Below, piece by piece: positions 54,866 through 64,000 of a stretch of 64,000 nt of DNA; position 1 is the first letter of the stretch, and each line of letters begins with the position of its first letter. The notes beneath the pieces are model-generated. The model worked only from the letters and a program-made list of their open reading frames with translations. It searched no databases and was not told the origin of the DNA. A program made the translations under genes and the position numbers. The stretch comes from Actinomyces sp. oral taxon 448 str. F0400 (lineage in GTDB: Bacteria > Actinomycetota > Actinomycetes > Actinomycetales > Actinomycetaceae), in contig NZ_GL985606.1 in assembly GCF_000220835.1 (NCBI RefSeq), positions 1,033,144-1,097,143 on the forward strand, read 5' to 3'.

Positions 54866-57697
54866 ATGAGTGATGCGACCCCGCCGCCCGATCCCGAGGC
54901 GCCCCAGGCGTCGGGGGAGTCGCAGCCGGGCGGCTCCCCCTCCGACACCCCCGAGAACCCCGGCGCCCCGCAGGCGCCGGCTCCGGCGGTCCCGGGCCCG
55001 GTTCCCCCGCCTCCTGCTCCGACGACGCCGGCGCCCGGAGCGGTGCCGCCGGGCGGTGGCGCGTATTCTGCCGCGCCCGCTCCGGACGCCGCGCCCGCTC
55101 CGGGAGCCGGCCCGCCCGGATTCGACACGTACCGGCCGGAGGCTCCCGGCGCATTCGGCCGCCCGGCGTCACCGGGCCCCGTGCAGCGGTCCCTGGCACC
55201 GCTGCTGACCTCCCCGGGCCTGACGTCGCTGGGCATCACGATCGCCGTCGTCATCGGGGCGGCCTTCATCTCGGCGGTGCTGCTGATCCTGGCCATCCAA
55301 GGCGTCGTTCCCAGCAGGGACCTGCAGGTGAGCTTCTCCCTGCTGCCGGTCCTCATGGGGGCGAGCCTGGGAGGCCGCCTGTCGATGAGCGTGTCGGCCG
55401 GCCTGGGCGGCGCGAACGTGTCGGTCTCGATGCCGGCCCTCGGCACGCTTCTGGCCGCTGGGGCGGGCGTCTACCTCGTAGCGACGCGGCGCGCCGGTCT
55501 TGACGGGTCCGGCGCGCCTCTCGGCGGGCTGTGCGCCCGGGCCGCGGTGGAGGCCGCGGCGACCGCCCTCGCCGCCTGCGTACTCACCGCCACGTCCTCC
55601 TTCACCTCCGTGGACGGGGGTGAGATCGGCGACGTGCGCTCCAGCGCGCCGCTGACCCTCATCGTCGTCGCACTCGTCGTCTTCGTCGCGCTCGTGGCCG
55701 CGCGCGGCGGCGAGACGCTGGCGCTCATGATGCCGGCAGGGCTGCGGCAGGTCCTCTCCGAGCTCGCCGCGCTGACGACGGTGGCCGGTCTCGTCATGGG
55801 CGGTCTGGTCGTTCCCGGAACCGTGATCGGCGCCCTGAGCAACGGCGACGGGCCTCTGATCCTGGCGCTGCCGGTCTACCTGCCGAATCTAGCGCTGTAC
55901 ACGCTGAGCCTGGGCTGCCTCGGCGGGCTGACGGTGACCGGGGCTTCGTCCTCGGGGAGCTTGGCCGACGCGGGGATTCAGTCCCTGCTGCGCAACGTCG
56001 AGCCTGTCTACGCCTGGGATGTTCTCGGAGGCGTCTCGGTGCTGCTCTTCCTCGCCCTGCTCGTCGTCGTCCTCGCCGCGGCCGCGCGCGTGGGTGTGCG
56101 ACGCGTGCGGCTCGTCCGGCCCGACCTGACGCGCACCTGGGCGCTGGGCGCCGCGGTCCTCGTGGTCGGTGTCGTCGTGCTCAATCTGCTCCTGCCGCTG
56201 CGCCTGAGCGGCGGCCTCCTCGGGCAACCGGTCTCCGGTGCCGCCGGAGCCACCTGGTCGGCGGGCCTGACGCTCGGCATCGTAGGCATGATCGTCTCTG
56301 TTCTGGCCGAGTACGTTCCGGCCTGGCTCTACACCAGCGCCACCGGGCTGTTGACCCTGTGCGCCGGCCGCAGCGCCGTGTCGGCCTGGCTGGCCGGATC
56401 CTCCGGGCAGAGGGCGAACAGGCCGCCCGGGCCGGCCCCGTCGACCGCGGCCGGTGCCGTTCCACCGCCCCCGTCGGCCCCGTCGGCGGTTTCGGCGGCG
56501 ACGGGGGCCTTCCCCGTGGTCGGTTCGGCGCCGGCCCCGTCGGCTCCGTCGGCGGTTTCGGCGGCGACGGGGGCCTTCCCCGCGGTCGGTTCGGCGCCGG
56601 CCCCGTCGACCGCGGCCGGTGCCGTTCCACCCCCGCCCGCGCCGATGAGCCCGAAGACCCGCCGGCGGCTGCGCACGGGCGTCGGTGTTCTGAGCCTGGT
56701 CCTGGTCCTGGTCGTCGCCGCCGTCGTGGCTGTGCACGTTCTCAACTCCCGTCGCAGCCCGGACAAGGAGGTCGCGACTTACCTCAACCTCCTGGCGGAC
56801 GGGCACGCGCAGGCCGCCAACGAGATGGTCGACCCCGGGGTGTCCAACGACAAGCGGCTTCTCCTGACCGATGAGGCGCTGGGCGCCGCGACCTCCCGCA
56901 TCACGTCGATCCGCGTCAAGGACGCAGACGTCGACGGCGATCACGCCAGCGTCGATGCGACCTTCTCTTTGGACGGGCAGAAGTTCGATTACACCTTCTC
57001 GCTGACCAAGGGTGATTCGGAGTACGGGCTGCTCGATAACTGGGAGATCGACGACTCCCCGGCCTCCCCGGTGACGCTGACGTCGACGTCGTTCGACTCC
57101 CTGATCGTCGGGGGTCAGGAGGTGCCGCTGGAGAGGGAGGGCGGCTCCTCGTCCTCCTCGGCGTCCGCCCCCGCGACCTACAAGACGGTGCAGTACGCGT
57201 ATTTCGGCGTCTACGACATAGCCGGCGGGTCGTCCCGCTCGACGTACCTCACGCCGGATACGACGTCGCTCGAGATCAAGCCGTCTGGTTCCACGTCCAC
57301 GGCGAAGACCATGCCGTCGGCATCCGGTGAGACGGTCGAGGTCGGCGGGACCCCGACCCAGGCCCTCAAGGACCTCGTCCTGTCCTCGGTCAAGTCCAGG
57401 GCCAAGGCCTGCGTCACGGTGCCGACCAATATGGATCCCGTGTGCCCCTCCGCCACGCAGTCGAGCCATCTCGCCAGTCTCGAGGTGACCACCGACGCCA
57501 CGAGCGTCACCATGGAATCGGGGACGCGTTTCACAAGCGATGTAATATCTATTACAACTACGCCCGATCCTCCTAAGGGCGGAGGTTCGGCCCCCAAACC
57601 GAACAGGACCCAGTTCAGGTTCTCCGGCGAGGTCACGTGGACTGATGGCCAGGAGGAGCCCACCGTGACGGTTAAGCGCACGGAGCCGGCGGGGTGA
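54866..57697 (+). CDS. Polytopic membrane protein with proline-rich regions and extracellular C-terminal domain
   Basis: 943 residues, AGGAAGG before ATG 54866. Residues 1-110 are disordered and Pro/Ala-rich. About ten hydrophobic segments lie between 120 and 515 (LGITIAVVIGAAFISAVLLI; LTLIVVALVVFVALVAARGG; VLLFLALLVVVLAAAARVGV; TLGIVGMIVSVLAEYVPAWL). A cytoplasmic Ala/Pro linker with a 22-residue duplication follows, then a last span (VGVLSLVLVLVVAAVVAVHV, about 613-632) and an extracellular region beginning EVATYLNLLADGHAQAANEM, which resembles NTF2-like domains of the DUF4878 kind, and a Ser/Thr-rich beta domain. Function unknown; it probably anchors or senses for the locus. Confidence 0.72.
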   Translation: MSDATPPPDPEAPQASGESQPGGSPSDTPENPGAPQAPAPAVPGPVPPPPAPTTPAPGAVPPGGGAYSAAPAPDAAPAPGAGPPGFDTYRPEAPGAFGRPASPGPVQRSLAPLLTSPGLTSLGITIAVVIGAAFISAVLLILAIQGVVPSRDLQVSFSLLPVLMGASLGGRLSMSVSAGLGGANVSVSMPALGTLLAAGAGVYLVATRRAGLDGSGAPLGGLCARAAVEAAATALAACVLTATSSFTSVDGGEIGDVRSSAPLTLIVVALVVFVALVAARGGETLALMMPAGLRQVLSELAALTTVAGLVMGGLVVPGTVIGALSNGDGPLILALPVYLPNLALYTLSLGCLGGLTVTGASSSGSLADAGIQSLLRNVEPVYAWDVLGGVSVLLFLALLVVVLAAAARVGVRRVRLVRPDLTRTWALGAAVLVVGVVVLNLLLPLRLSGGLLGQPVSGAAGATWSAGLTLGIVGMIVSVLAEYVPAWLYTSATGLLTLCAGRSAVSAWLAGSSGQRANRPPGPAPSTAAGAVPPPPSAPSAVSAATGAFPVVGSAPAPSAPSAVSAATGAFPAVGSAPAPSTAAGAVPPPPAPMSPKTRRRLRTGVGVLSLVLVLVVAAVVAVHVLNSRRSPDKEVATYLNLLADGHAQAANEMVDPGVSNDKRLLLTDEALGAATSRITSIRVKDADVDGDHASVDATFSLDGQKFDYTFSLTKGDSEYGLLDNWEIDDSPASPVTLTSTSFDSLIVGGQEVPLEREGGSSSSSASAPATYKTVQYAYFGVYDIAGGSSRSTYLTPDTTSLEIKPSGSTSTAKTMPSASGETVEVGGTPTQALKDLVLSSVKSRAKACVTVPTNMDPVCPSATQSSHLASLEVTTDATSVTMESGTRFTSDVISITTTPDPPKGGGSAPKPNRTQFRFSGEVTWTDGQEEPTVTVKRTEPAG
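56480..56609 (+). repeat. 66-base tandem duplication in linker
   Basis: Two nearly identical 66-base copies (56480-56545 and from 56546) encode PSAVSAATGAFPVVGSAPAP-like units. A further ~27-base sequence containing GTCGACCGCGGCCGG flanks both sides (near 56438 and 56607). Confidence 0.85.
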
Positions 57698-58172
57698 GGA
57701 CGATCCGCCCGTCCGCGCGTATCGCGCCTATGCGGCGCGGGCGGGCGAGCCGTCTCGACGTGTCCAGGACCACTGAGGCCGACGCCCTGCTCGTCTGGCG
57801 GGGCGCCGACGCCCTCGGTATTCTCGCCGACGGTGCCCGCATGCGGGCTGCCGTTCTCCATTCCGTCCCCAGCGTCCCGACGATTCGGCCTGATGACTCA
57901 ACGATCGGCACCAGTCGGTTCAATCGGACCGGCTGATCCGGTCGATGGACGCCACGCGGGTCTGCCGCGGCGGGGACCGACGGGCCCCATCATGGGGCTC
58001 CGGACGCGAGTGCGTGGGTGATGCGCTGCAACCGGTCGTCCGCCGGCCGTTGCAGCCGCCCACCGGACGCGGGCCGGCCCGGCTCCGCGGAGGCACGCGC
58101 CCAACGCGGGGGAGCGGGGCCGGTGCGTGGGCAGCGAACCGTCCAGATGCATGTCAGCATGGAGATTGAGTA
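57698..58172 (+). other. Intergenic region upstream of str operon
   Basis: 475 bases with a terminator hairpin near its start and no credible gene; small frames here lack ribosome sites and conserved sequence. The promoter and 5' leader of rpsL must lie here, but I see no clear -35/-10 pair. Confidence 0.5.
57707..57746 (+). terminator. Hairpin after membrane-protein gene
   Basis: A 12-bp GC-rich stem with one wobble pair (57707-57718 with 57735-57746) and a 16-base loop, 10 bases after the stop codon. It probably ends the GTPase/tubulin-like locus transcript. Confidence 0.5.
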
Positions 58173-58547
58173 GTGCCTACAATTCAGCAGCTGGTCCGCA
58201 AGGGCCGCTCGACTAAGCGCTCGTCGTCGAAGACGCCGGCGCTCAAGTCCAGCCCGCAGCGGCGCGGCGTGTGCACCCGCGTGTACACCACCACGCCGAA
58301 GAAGCCGAACTCCGCCCTCCGCAAGGTCGCCCGTGTGCGCCTGTCGACCGGTATCGAGGTCACGGCCTACATTCCCGGCGAGGGACACAACCTTCAGGAG
58401 CATTCCATCGTGCTCGTCCGCGGCGGCCGTGTGAAGGACCTTCCCGGCGTCCGCTACCACATCGTGCGCGGCTCCCTCGACACCCAGGGTGTCAAGGGGC
58501 GTCAGCAGGCGCGCTCGAAGTACGGTGCCAAGAAGGAGAAGAAGTAA
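58173..58547 (+). CDS. rpsL: 30S ribosomal protein S12
   Basis: 124 residues from GTG 58173 (GGAGATTGAG ahead). Full-length S12: [38 protein letters not shown] and [15 protein letters not shown]. Residues Lys 43, Lys 88 and Pro 91 are wild type, so no streptomycin-resistance substitution is present at these sites. The stop overlaps the rpsG start (TAATG). Confidence 0.97.
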   Translation: MPTIQQLVRKGRSTKRSSSKTPALKSSPQRRGVCTRVYTTTPKKPNSALRKVARVRLSTGIEVTAYIPGEGHNLQEHSIVLVRGGRVKDLPGVRYHIVRGSLDTQGVKGRQQARSKYGAKKEKK

Positions 58548-59017
58548 TGCCTCGTAAGGGTCCCGCGCCCAAGCGTCAGCTCGCCGTCGACCCCGTCTAC
58601 GGCTCGCCGGTCGTCACCCAGCTCGTCAATCGCGTTCTTCTGGACGGCAAGAAGTCCACGGCCGAGCGGATCGTCTACGGCGCTCTCGAAGGCGTGCGCT
58701 CCAAGACGGACCAGGACCCGGTCACCGTCCTCAAGCGCGCCCTGGACAACATTCGTCCCGCCCTGGAGGTCCGTTCCCGTCGCGTCGGCGGCGCGACCTA
58801 TCAGGTTCCGGTCGAAGTCCGTCCGGGCCGCGCCACCACCCTCGCGCTGCGCTGGCTCGTGGATTTCTCTCGCCAGCGCCGCGAGAACACCATGACCGAG
58901 CGGCTCATGAACGAGATCCTCGACGCCTCCAACGGCCTGGGCGCCGCCGTCAAGCGCCGCGAGGACATGCACCGGATGGCCGAGTCCAACAGGGCTTTCG
59001 CGCACTACCGCTGGTAA
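58547..59017 (+). CDS. rpsG: 30S ribosomal protein S7
   Basis: 156 residues, start [20 protein letters not shown], with the S7 signature [20 protein letters not shown] and [17 protein letters not shown]. It initiates assembly of the 30S head. One-base overlap with rpsL; fusA follows after 83 bases. Confidence 0.97.
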   Translation: MPRKGPAPKRQLAVDPVYGSPVVTQLVNRVLLDGKKSTAERIVYGALEGVRSKTDQDPVTVLKRALDNIRPALEVRSRRVGGATYQVPVEVRPGRATTLALRWLVDFSRQRRENTMTERLMNEILDASNGLGAAVKRREDMHRMAESNRAFAHYRW

Positions 59018-59100
59018 TAAGCCGCACGTCCGGCCGGGCCGCTCCCCGCTCGCCTCGGCCGGCGTCCCACTCCCAATCTCACGAACGAAGGACTTCACTA

Positions 59101-61239
59101 GTGGCACTCGACGTGCTGACAGACCTGACCAAGGTCCGCAACATCGGTATTATGGCCCATATCGATGCCGGCAAGACGACCGTGACCGAACGCATTCTGT
59201 TCTACACGGGCATCAACTACAAGATCGGTGAGACGCATGACGGCGCCTCGACGATGGACTGGATGGAGCAGGAGAAGGAGCGCGGTATCACCATCACCTC
59301 CGCGGCCGTCACCTGCTTCTGGAAGAACAACCAGATCAATATCATCGACACTCCCGGCCACGTGGACTTCACGGTCGAGGTCGAGCGCTCCCTGCGCGTG
59401 CTCGACGGCGCCGTCGCGGTCTTCGACGGCAAGGAGGGCGTTGAGCCCCAGTCCGAGACCGTGTGGCGCCAGGCCGACAAGTACAATGTTCCGCGCATCT
59501 GCTTCATCAACAAGATGGATAAGCTGGGAGCCGACTTCGAGTTCTCCGTCCAGACGATCCGTGATCGTCTTCATGCCAAGCCCATCGTGCTGAACTTCCC
59601 GATCGGTGCCGAGAGCGAGTTCTCCGGTCTGGTCGATATCCTGGAGATGCGCGCTGTTCGCTTCCCCGAGAAGGATGCGGCCGGCAAGGATACCCGCGGA
59701 GCCATTGTCGAGTACGAGGAGATCCCGTCCGAGCTGGTCGCCAAGGCCGAGGCCCTGCGCGGCGAGCTCCTCGAGGCGGTCGCCGAGGCCGACGACGAGC
59801 TCATGGAGAAGTATCTGGAGGGCGAGGAGCTCACCGTCGCCGAGATCAAGTCGGGAATCCGCAGGCTCACCATCGCCGGCGAGGCCTTTCCGGTCATGGC
59901 CGGTTCGGCCTTCAAGAACAAGGGCGTCCAGCCCATGCTCGACGCCGTTCTGGACTACCTCCCCTCCCCGCTGGACGTCCCCGACATCGAGGGCCACGCC
60001 GTCGGCAACGAGGAGGAGGTGCTCACCCGTCCGGCGGACGAGAAGGCTCCCTTCGCCGCCCTGGCCTCCAAGGTGGCCACCCACCCGTTCTACGGCAAGC
60101 TCGTCTACGTGCGCGTCTACTCCGGCAAGGTCTCCCAGGGCGACACGGTCCTCAACGCCACCAAGGGCAAGAAGGAGCGCATCGGCAAGCTCTTCCAGAT
60201 GCACTCCAACAAGGAGAACCCGGTGGAGGAGGCCCATGCCGGCCACATCTACGCCCTCATCGGCCTCAAGGACGTCACCACCGGTGACACTCTGTGCGCC
60301 CAGAACGCGCCGATCATCCTGGAGTCCATGACGTTCCCGGACCCGGTGATCCACGTGGCCATCGAGCCCAAGACCAAGAGCGACCAGGAGAAACTGAGCG
60401 TCGCCATCCAGAAGCTCTCCGAGGAGGACCCGACCTTCACCGTCAGGCTCGACGAGGAGACCGGCCAGACCGTCATCGGCGGTATGGGCGAGCTCCACCT
60501 GGACGTCTTCGTGGACCGCATGCGCCGCGAGTTCAAGGTCGAGGCGAATGTCGGCAATCCGATGGTCGCCTACCGCGAGACCATTCGCAGGAAGGTCGAC
60601 AAGATCGAGTACACGCACAAGAAGCAGACCGGCGGCTCCGGCCAGTTCGCCAAGGTGCAGATGTCCTTCGAGCCTCTGGAGGAAGCCCCGGCGACTGAGG
60701 ATGGGGAGGAGAAGGCGCACTACGAGTTCGTCAACTCCGTCACGGGGGGCCGCGTGCCTCGCGAGTACATCCCCAGCGTCGACGCGGGCGTCCAGGACGC
60801 CATGCTTACGGGCGTGCTGGCCGGCTACCCGGTGGTGGACGTGAAGGCCACACTCCTCGACGGCGCCTACCACGAGGTGGACTCCTCGGAGATGGCCTTC
60901 AAGATTGCTGGGTCCATGGCCTTCAAAGAAGGCGCGCGAAGGGCCTCCCCGGCTCTCCTCGAGCCCGTCATGGCCGTCGAGGTTCGCACTCCCGAGGAGT
61001 ACATGGGCGACGTCATCGGCGATCTGAACTCCCGTCGCGGCATAATCCAGTCCATGGAGGACGCCGTCGGCGTCAAGGTCATCAAGGCCGCCGTGCCGTT
61101 GAGCGAGATGTTCGGCTACGTCGGCGACTTGCGCTCCAAGACGCAGGGGCGTGCCGTGTACTCGATGGCCTTCGACTCCTATGCCGAAGTGCCCCGGAAC
61201 ATCGCTGACGAGATCATCGCCAGAGCCAAGGGCGAGTGA
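59101..61239 (+). CDS. fusA: Elongation factor G
   Basis: 712 residues from GTG 59101. G-domain motifs: [46 protein letters not shown] and [10 protein letters not shown]; domains II-V follow, with [10 protein letters not shown] and the C-terminal [11 protein letters not shown]. It catalyses ribosomal translocation with GTP. An imperfect stem (61278-61287 with 61290-61299) lies between it and tuf, where a TAAGAT hexamer (61306-61311) may mark a tuf promoter. Confidence 0.97.
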   Translation: MALDVLTDLTKVRNIGIMAHIDAGKTTVTERILFYTGINYKIGETHDGASTMDWMEQEKERGITITSAAVTCFWKNNQINIIDTPGHVDFTVEVERSLRVLDGAVAVFDGKEGVEPQSETVWRQADKYNVPRICFINKMDKLGADFEFSVQTIRDRLHAKPIVLNFPIGAESEFSGLVDILEMRAVRFPEKDAAGKDTRGAIVEYEEIPSELVAKAEALRGELLEAVAEADDELMEKYLEGEELTVAEIKSGIRRLTIAGEAFPVMAGSAFKNKGVQPMLDAVLDYLPSPLDVPDIEGHAVGNEEEVLTRPADEKAPFAALASKVATHPFYGKLVYVRVYSGKVSQGDTVLNATKGKKERIGKLFQMHSNKENPVEEAHAGHIYALIGLKDVTTGDTLCAQNAPIILESMTFPDPVIHVAIEPKTKSDQEKLSVAIQKLSEEDPTFTVRLDEETGQTVIGGMGELHLDVFVDRMRREFKVEANVGNPMVAYRETIRRKVDKIEYTHKKQTGGSGQFAKVQMSFEPLEEAPATEDGEEKAHYEFVNSVTGGRVPREYIPSVDAGVQDAMLTGVLAGYPVVDVKATLLDGAYHEVDSSEMAFKIAGSMAFKEGARRASPALLEPVMAVEVRTPEEYMGDVIGDLNSRRGIIQSMEDAVGVKVIKAAVPLSEMFGYVGDLRSKTQGRAVYSMAFDSYAEVPRNIADEIIARAKGE

Positions 61240-61413
61240 CCCTCGCGGGGCCGACCGGGTCCGATCGCCCGGCTTCGCGCGCCCCGTGCGGGGTGCGCAC
61301 TTCCAGTAAGATTTCCAACAATCCATCAGTAGAGACTCTCAGCGTCGTCACGGCTAGCATGTGCTTAGTCGAGTCCCGACGAAGAGAACTACCCGAGTCC
61401 CAGGAGGACACCA

Positions 61414-62604
61414 GTGGCCAAGGCCAAGTTCGAGCGGACCAAGCCGCACGTCAACATCGGAACGATCGGTCACGTCGACCACGGCAAGACGACGCTGACC
61501 GCCGCGATCTCGAAGGTCCTGCACGACGAGTACCCGGACCTGAACCCCTTCACCCCCTTCGACGAGATCGACAAGGCGCCCGAGGAGCGTCAGCGCGGCA
61601 TCACCATCAACATCGCGCACGTCGAGTACGAGACCGAGAAGCGTCACTACGCTCACGTCGACGCCCCCGGCCACGCCGACTACATCAAGAACATGATCAC
61701 CGGCGCGGCTCAGATGGACGGCGCGATCCTCGTCGTCGCCGCCACCGACGGACCCATGGCCCAGACCCGCGAGCACGTTCTGCTCGCCCGTCAGGTCGGC
61801 GTGCCGGTCCTCCTGGTCGCTCTCAACAAGTGCGACATGGTCGAGGACGAGGAGCTTCTCGAGCTCGTCGAGATGGAGGTCCGCGAGCTGCTGTCCTCCC
61901 AGGACTACGACGGCGACGAGGCCCCCGTGATCCGGGTCTCCGCCTTCAAGGCTCTCGAGGGCGACCCCGAGTGGACCCCGAAGATCAAGGAGCTCATGGA
62001 CGCGGTCGACGAGTACATCCCGACCCCGCAGCGCGACCTGGACAAGCCCTTCCTCATGCCGATCGAGGACGTCTTCACGATCACCGGCCGCGGCACCGTC
62101 GTCACCGGCCGTGTCGAGCGCGGCAAGCTCGCCCTCAACTCCGAGGTCGAGATCCTGGGCATCCGCGAGCCCCAGAAGACGACCGTCACCGGCATCGAGA
62201 TGTTCCACAAGTCGATGGACGAGGCATGGGCCGGCGAGAACTGCGGTCTGCTCCTGCGCGGCACCCGCCGCGAGGACGTCGAGCGCGGGCAGGTCGTCGT
62301 CAAGCCCGGTTCCATCACCCCCCACACCGAGTTCGAGGGCCACGTCTACATCCTGACCAAGGATGAGGGCGGCCGTCACAACCCCTTCTACTCGAACTAC
62401 CGTCCGCAGTTCTATTTCCGCACCACGGACGTCACCGGCGTCATCACGCTGCCCGAGGGCACCGAGATGGTCATGCCCGGCGACACCACCGAGATGAGCG
62501 TCCAGCTCATTCAGCCCATCGCCATGGAGGAGGGCCTCGGCTTCGCCATCCGTGAGGGCGGTCGCACCGTCGGCTCCGGTCGCGTCACCAAGGTCATCAA
62601 GTGA
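61414..62604 (+). CDS. tuf: Elongation factor Tu
   Basis: 396 residues from GTG 61414 with CAGGAGGA 7 bases upstream. Motifs: [40 protein letters not shown] and [10 protein letters not shown]; domains II and III are complete, ending RVTKVIK. It delivers aminoacyl-tRNA to the ribosome. The 174-base gap after fusA suggests its own promoter in addition to read-through. Confidence 0.97.
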   Translation: MAKAKFERTKPHVNIGTIGHVDHGKTTLTAAISKVLHDEYPDLNPFTPFDEIDKAPEERQRGITINIAHVEYETEKRHYAHVDAPGHADYIKNMITGAAQMDGAILVVAATDGPMAQTREHVLLARQVGVPVLLVALNKCDMVEDEELLELVEMEVRELLSSQDYDGDEAPVIRVSAFKALEGDPEWTPKIKELMDAVDEYIPTPQRDLDKPFLMPIEDVFTITGRGTVVTGRVERGKLALNSEVEILGIREPQKTTVTGIEMFHKSMDEAWAGENCGLLLRGTRREDVERGQVVVKPGSITPHTEFEGHVYILTKDEGGRHNPFYSNYRPQFYFRTTDVTGVITLPEGTEMVMPGDTTEMSVQLIQPIAMEEGLGFAIREGGRTVGSGRVTKVIK

Positions 62605-62649
62605 CGTCCTGACTGCGGGTCAGCCGCTTCGCAATAGCGAGAATCTGTT

Positions 62650-62695
62650 GGGGCTCCCCCTCCGACCAATACGGTCGGAGGGGGAGCCCCGTTTT
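62650..62695 (+). terminator. Strong intrinsic terminator after tuf
   Basis: A perfect 18-bp stem (62650-62667 with 62673-62690, loop AATAC) followed by GTTTT. It ends the str operon. The remaining sequence to 62849 is non-coding and should contain the adhesin promoter. Confidence 0.92.
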
Positions 62696-62849
62696 CGTAT
62701 CAATACGCATCGTTGCCGAACCGCTGCCGTAACGAGATCGGTTCGTGCCAAGATTCTCCGGATCTGGCCATAACCTCTTTCCGTACCTGGATGAGCGGGT
62801 CCCACCGCGGCGGACCGCCGCGCCCGCCTCCGCAATATGGGAGTGAGTT

Positions 62850-64000
62850 GTGTCTGTACACCGTGCCGCCCGCATGCTTCGTCGTATCGCCGGCTTCGCC
62901 GTCGCGAGCGGGGCTTGCGCGGCCCTTGTCCTGAGCCCGGTCCCGAATTCTGCGCCGGCTCATGCCGATTCCGACGCCACGAGTCTTCCCGCCGTTTTCG
63001 CAACCGGCGGTTCGGGCCGTTATGTCAACGCCATCCAGTGGCTTCAGTGGGGGGACTACGAGACCCAGTTCAAAGATCAGGCCAAGCCGAATGTTCCCGT
63101 GCTATCGGACGGGCAGACCAAAGATTTCGTCAATGAACGGGACCTGGGTGACGCCGGGAATCTCGTCACGACCTGCACTCTGTCCAACCTCCAGCATCTC
63201 GGCCATTCTCCGGACCTGTCCGACCAGCAGTCCAACGGTCCGCTGGTGGCCACCGTCCCCGGAGCCTGGGCGGGCGACGCCCTCGATAATCTCTACAATG
63301 TCGGCGGTGCCGGCCAGTGGAGCGACGGCAGCGAGGTCTGGCACGACGGCCTGACCTACCCCCGGGACTACGTCAACAAGAATCAGATGGCCATCGGCCT
63401 GGCCAACGGCTACGCCTACAACGGCAGCAGCACATGGGACGGCAAGCCCTGGGGGACGCCGGGCTCCAGCACCGAGCCGACCGGCTACGCCTCCCGCGTG
63501 AGCGTGGACTACTCCTGCACGGCCGAGCTCCATGCCCCTGACGGGAACGTCACCTCCGTCCCGGTCGCGGGTCTGGTTTTCGCCGACGCGGAGGCGTCGT
63601 CGAGGCGCTACGGCATCAAGTCCTGGGCGACGAGCCAGTGGGCCGACGAATGGGTTCAGGCCAGCACCGACCAGAACGTAACCTGGCGCGTCCTGGACAC
63701 CATGCGCTCTCAGTCGTGCATCTCCAAGAACACCGGCAAGCAGGTGACCACCGACGCCGAGGTCTCCGACGGCGGCCGCACCCTGCGCCTGATGCCTAGC
63801 GACGAGGAGTGCGTCTATCAGAGCGGCGGGTCCTACAGCCGCCCCAACGGTCTGGGCGGCCCCGACGCCGTCATGTTCATGGATGGCGCCACCAAGGCTA
63901 CGATCACCATGCAGGGGTCGGGTTACTCGGCTGTCGCGCTGGGTCTGATCGTCGCCACCGACTTCGGCGACGCTCCGCAGTCCTACGGCTATTCCGGCGC
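62850..64000 (+). CDS. CshA/CshB-type fibrillar surface adhesin, N-terminal part, truncated by window edge
   Basis: 383 codons from GTG 62850 (GGGAG 6 bases upstream; ATG 62874 is an alternative), open at the right edge. A signal peptide covers about residues 1-39 (basic LRRIAGF, then hydrophobic VASGACAALVLSP, cleavage AHA-DS). The mature part has the non-repetitive adhesin region of CshA-type proteins: GSGRYVNAIQWLQWGDY, ATVPGAWAGDALDNLYN, four or more cysteines, and VATDFGDAPQSYG near the edge, typical of actinomycete members. The fibril repeats and an LPXTG cell-wall anchor are expected downstream but not visible. Role: binding host or partner-bacterial surfaces. Confidence 0.85.
   Translation, partial: MSVHRAARMLRRIAGFAVASGACAALVLSPVPNSAPAHADSDATSLPAVFATGGSGRYVNAIQWLQWGDYETQFKDQAKPNVPVLSDGQTKDFVNERDLGDAGNLVTTCTLSNLQHLGHSPDLSDQQSNGPLVATVPGAWAGDALDNLYNVGGAGQWSDGSEVWHDGLTYPRDYVNKNQMAIGLANGYAYNGSSTWDGKPWGTPGSSTEPTGYASRVSVDYSCTAELHAPDGNVTSVPVAGLVFADAEASSRRYGIKSWATSQWADEWVQASTDQNVTWRVLDTMRSQSCISKNTGKQVTTDAEVSDGGRTLRLMPSDEECVYQSGGSYSRPNGLGGPDAVMFMDGATKATITMQGSGYSAVALGLIVATDFGDAPQSYGYSG

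Noticed and set aside
57694-57936. An 80-codon frame after the last gene of the GTPase/tubulin-like locus
   Set aside because: It overlaps the previous stop and the terminator hairpin, has no ribosome site and an unlikely composition.

Overview
The window is a continuous stretch of a high-GC actinobacterial chromosome. The gene order tRNA-Trp, secE, nusG, rplK, rplA ... rplJ, rplL, rpoB, rpoC ... rpsL, rpsG, fusA, tuf is typical of the phylum, as are frequent GTG/TTG starts, a BldC-like regulator followed by the 32-residue ribosomal protein bS22, and a long acidic N-terminus on NusG. The CshA-type fibrillar adhesin after tuf and the overall gene style suggest Actinomyces or a close relative (Actinomycetaceae); this genus call is inference.

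Layout: 1-1006 (-) is the N-terminal part of a glycoside hydrolase family 2 enzyme. 1309-4492 (+) is a tight five-gene operon that looks type-VII-secretion-associated (small EspC-like protein, large glycine-zipper protein, membrane protein, LpqN-like protein, unknown). 4591-5565 is an aldose epimerase. 5674-12699 (-) holds the two halves of a Ktr/Trk potassium uptake system on either side of a divergent TetR / MFS-hydrolase fusion pair. 12860-17068 (+) holds a BldC-like regulator, bS22, MurB, a glycerophosphodiester phosphodiesterase and an MFS transporter. 17128-20783 holds adenosine deaminase, a phosphotransferase and an aspartate-type aminotransferase. 20924-35689 is the tRNA-Trp/secE/nusG/ribosomal protein/RNA polymerase block; a membrane Ser/Thr kinase with a probable beta-propeller sensor is inserted between rplA and rplJ.

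35927-57697 (+), between rpoC and the str operon, is the most unusual part: about 22 kb of almost contiguous genes. They encode three small proline-rich membrane proteins, an exported VWA-domain membrane protein, a tubulin-like protein (1192 aa), two large uncharacterised proteins, a GTPase-associated-protein-1 (GAP1)-related protein, a cytosolic VWA-like protein, a zinc-ribbon TRAFAC-type GTPase, and a polytopic membrane protein with an extracellular domain. Several junctions overlap by 1-11 bases, so much of the locus is probably co-transcribed. I infer a multi-protein NTPase-centred assembly coupling an envelope VWA sensor to cytosolic GTPase and tubulin-like components; its biological role is unknown.

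58173-62604 is the str operon (rpsL, rpsG, fusA, tuf), closed by a strong terminator. 62850-64000 is the start of a secreted CshA/CshB-type fibrillar adhesin that runs off the window. No IS element, CRISPR array, rRNA gene or prophage was recognised.
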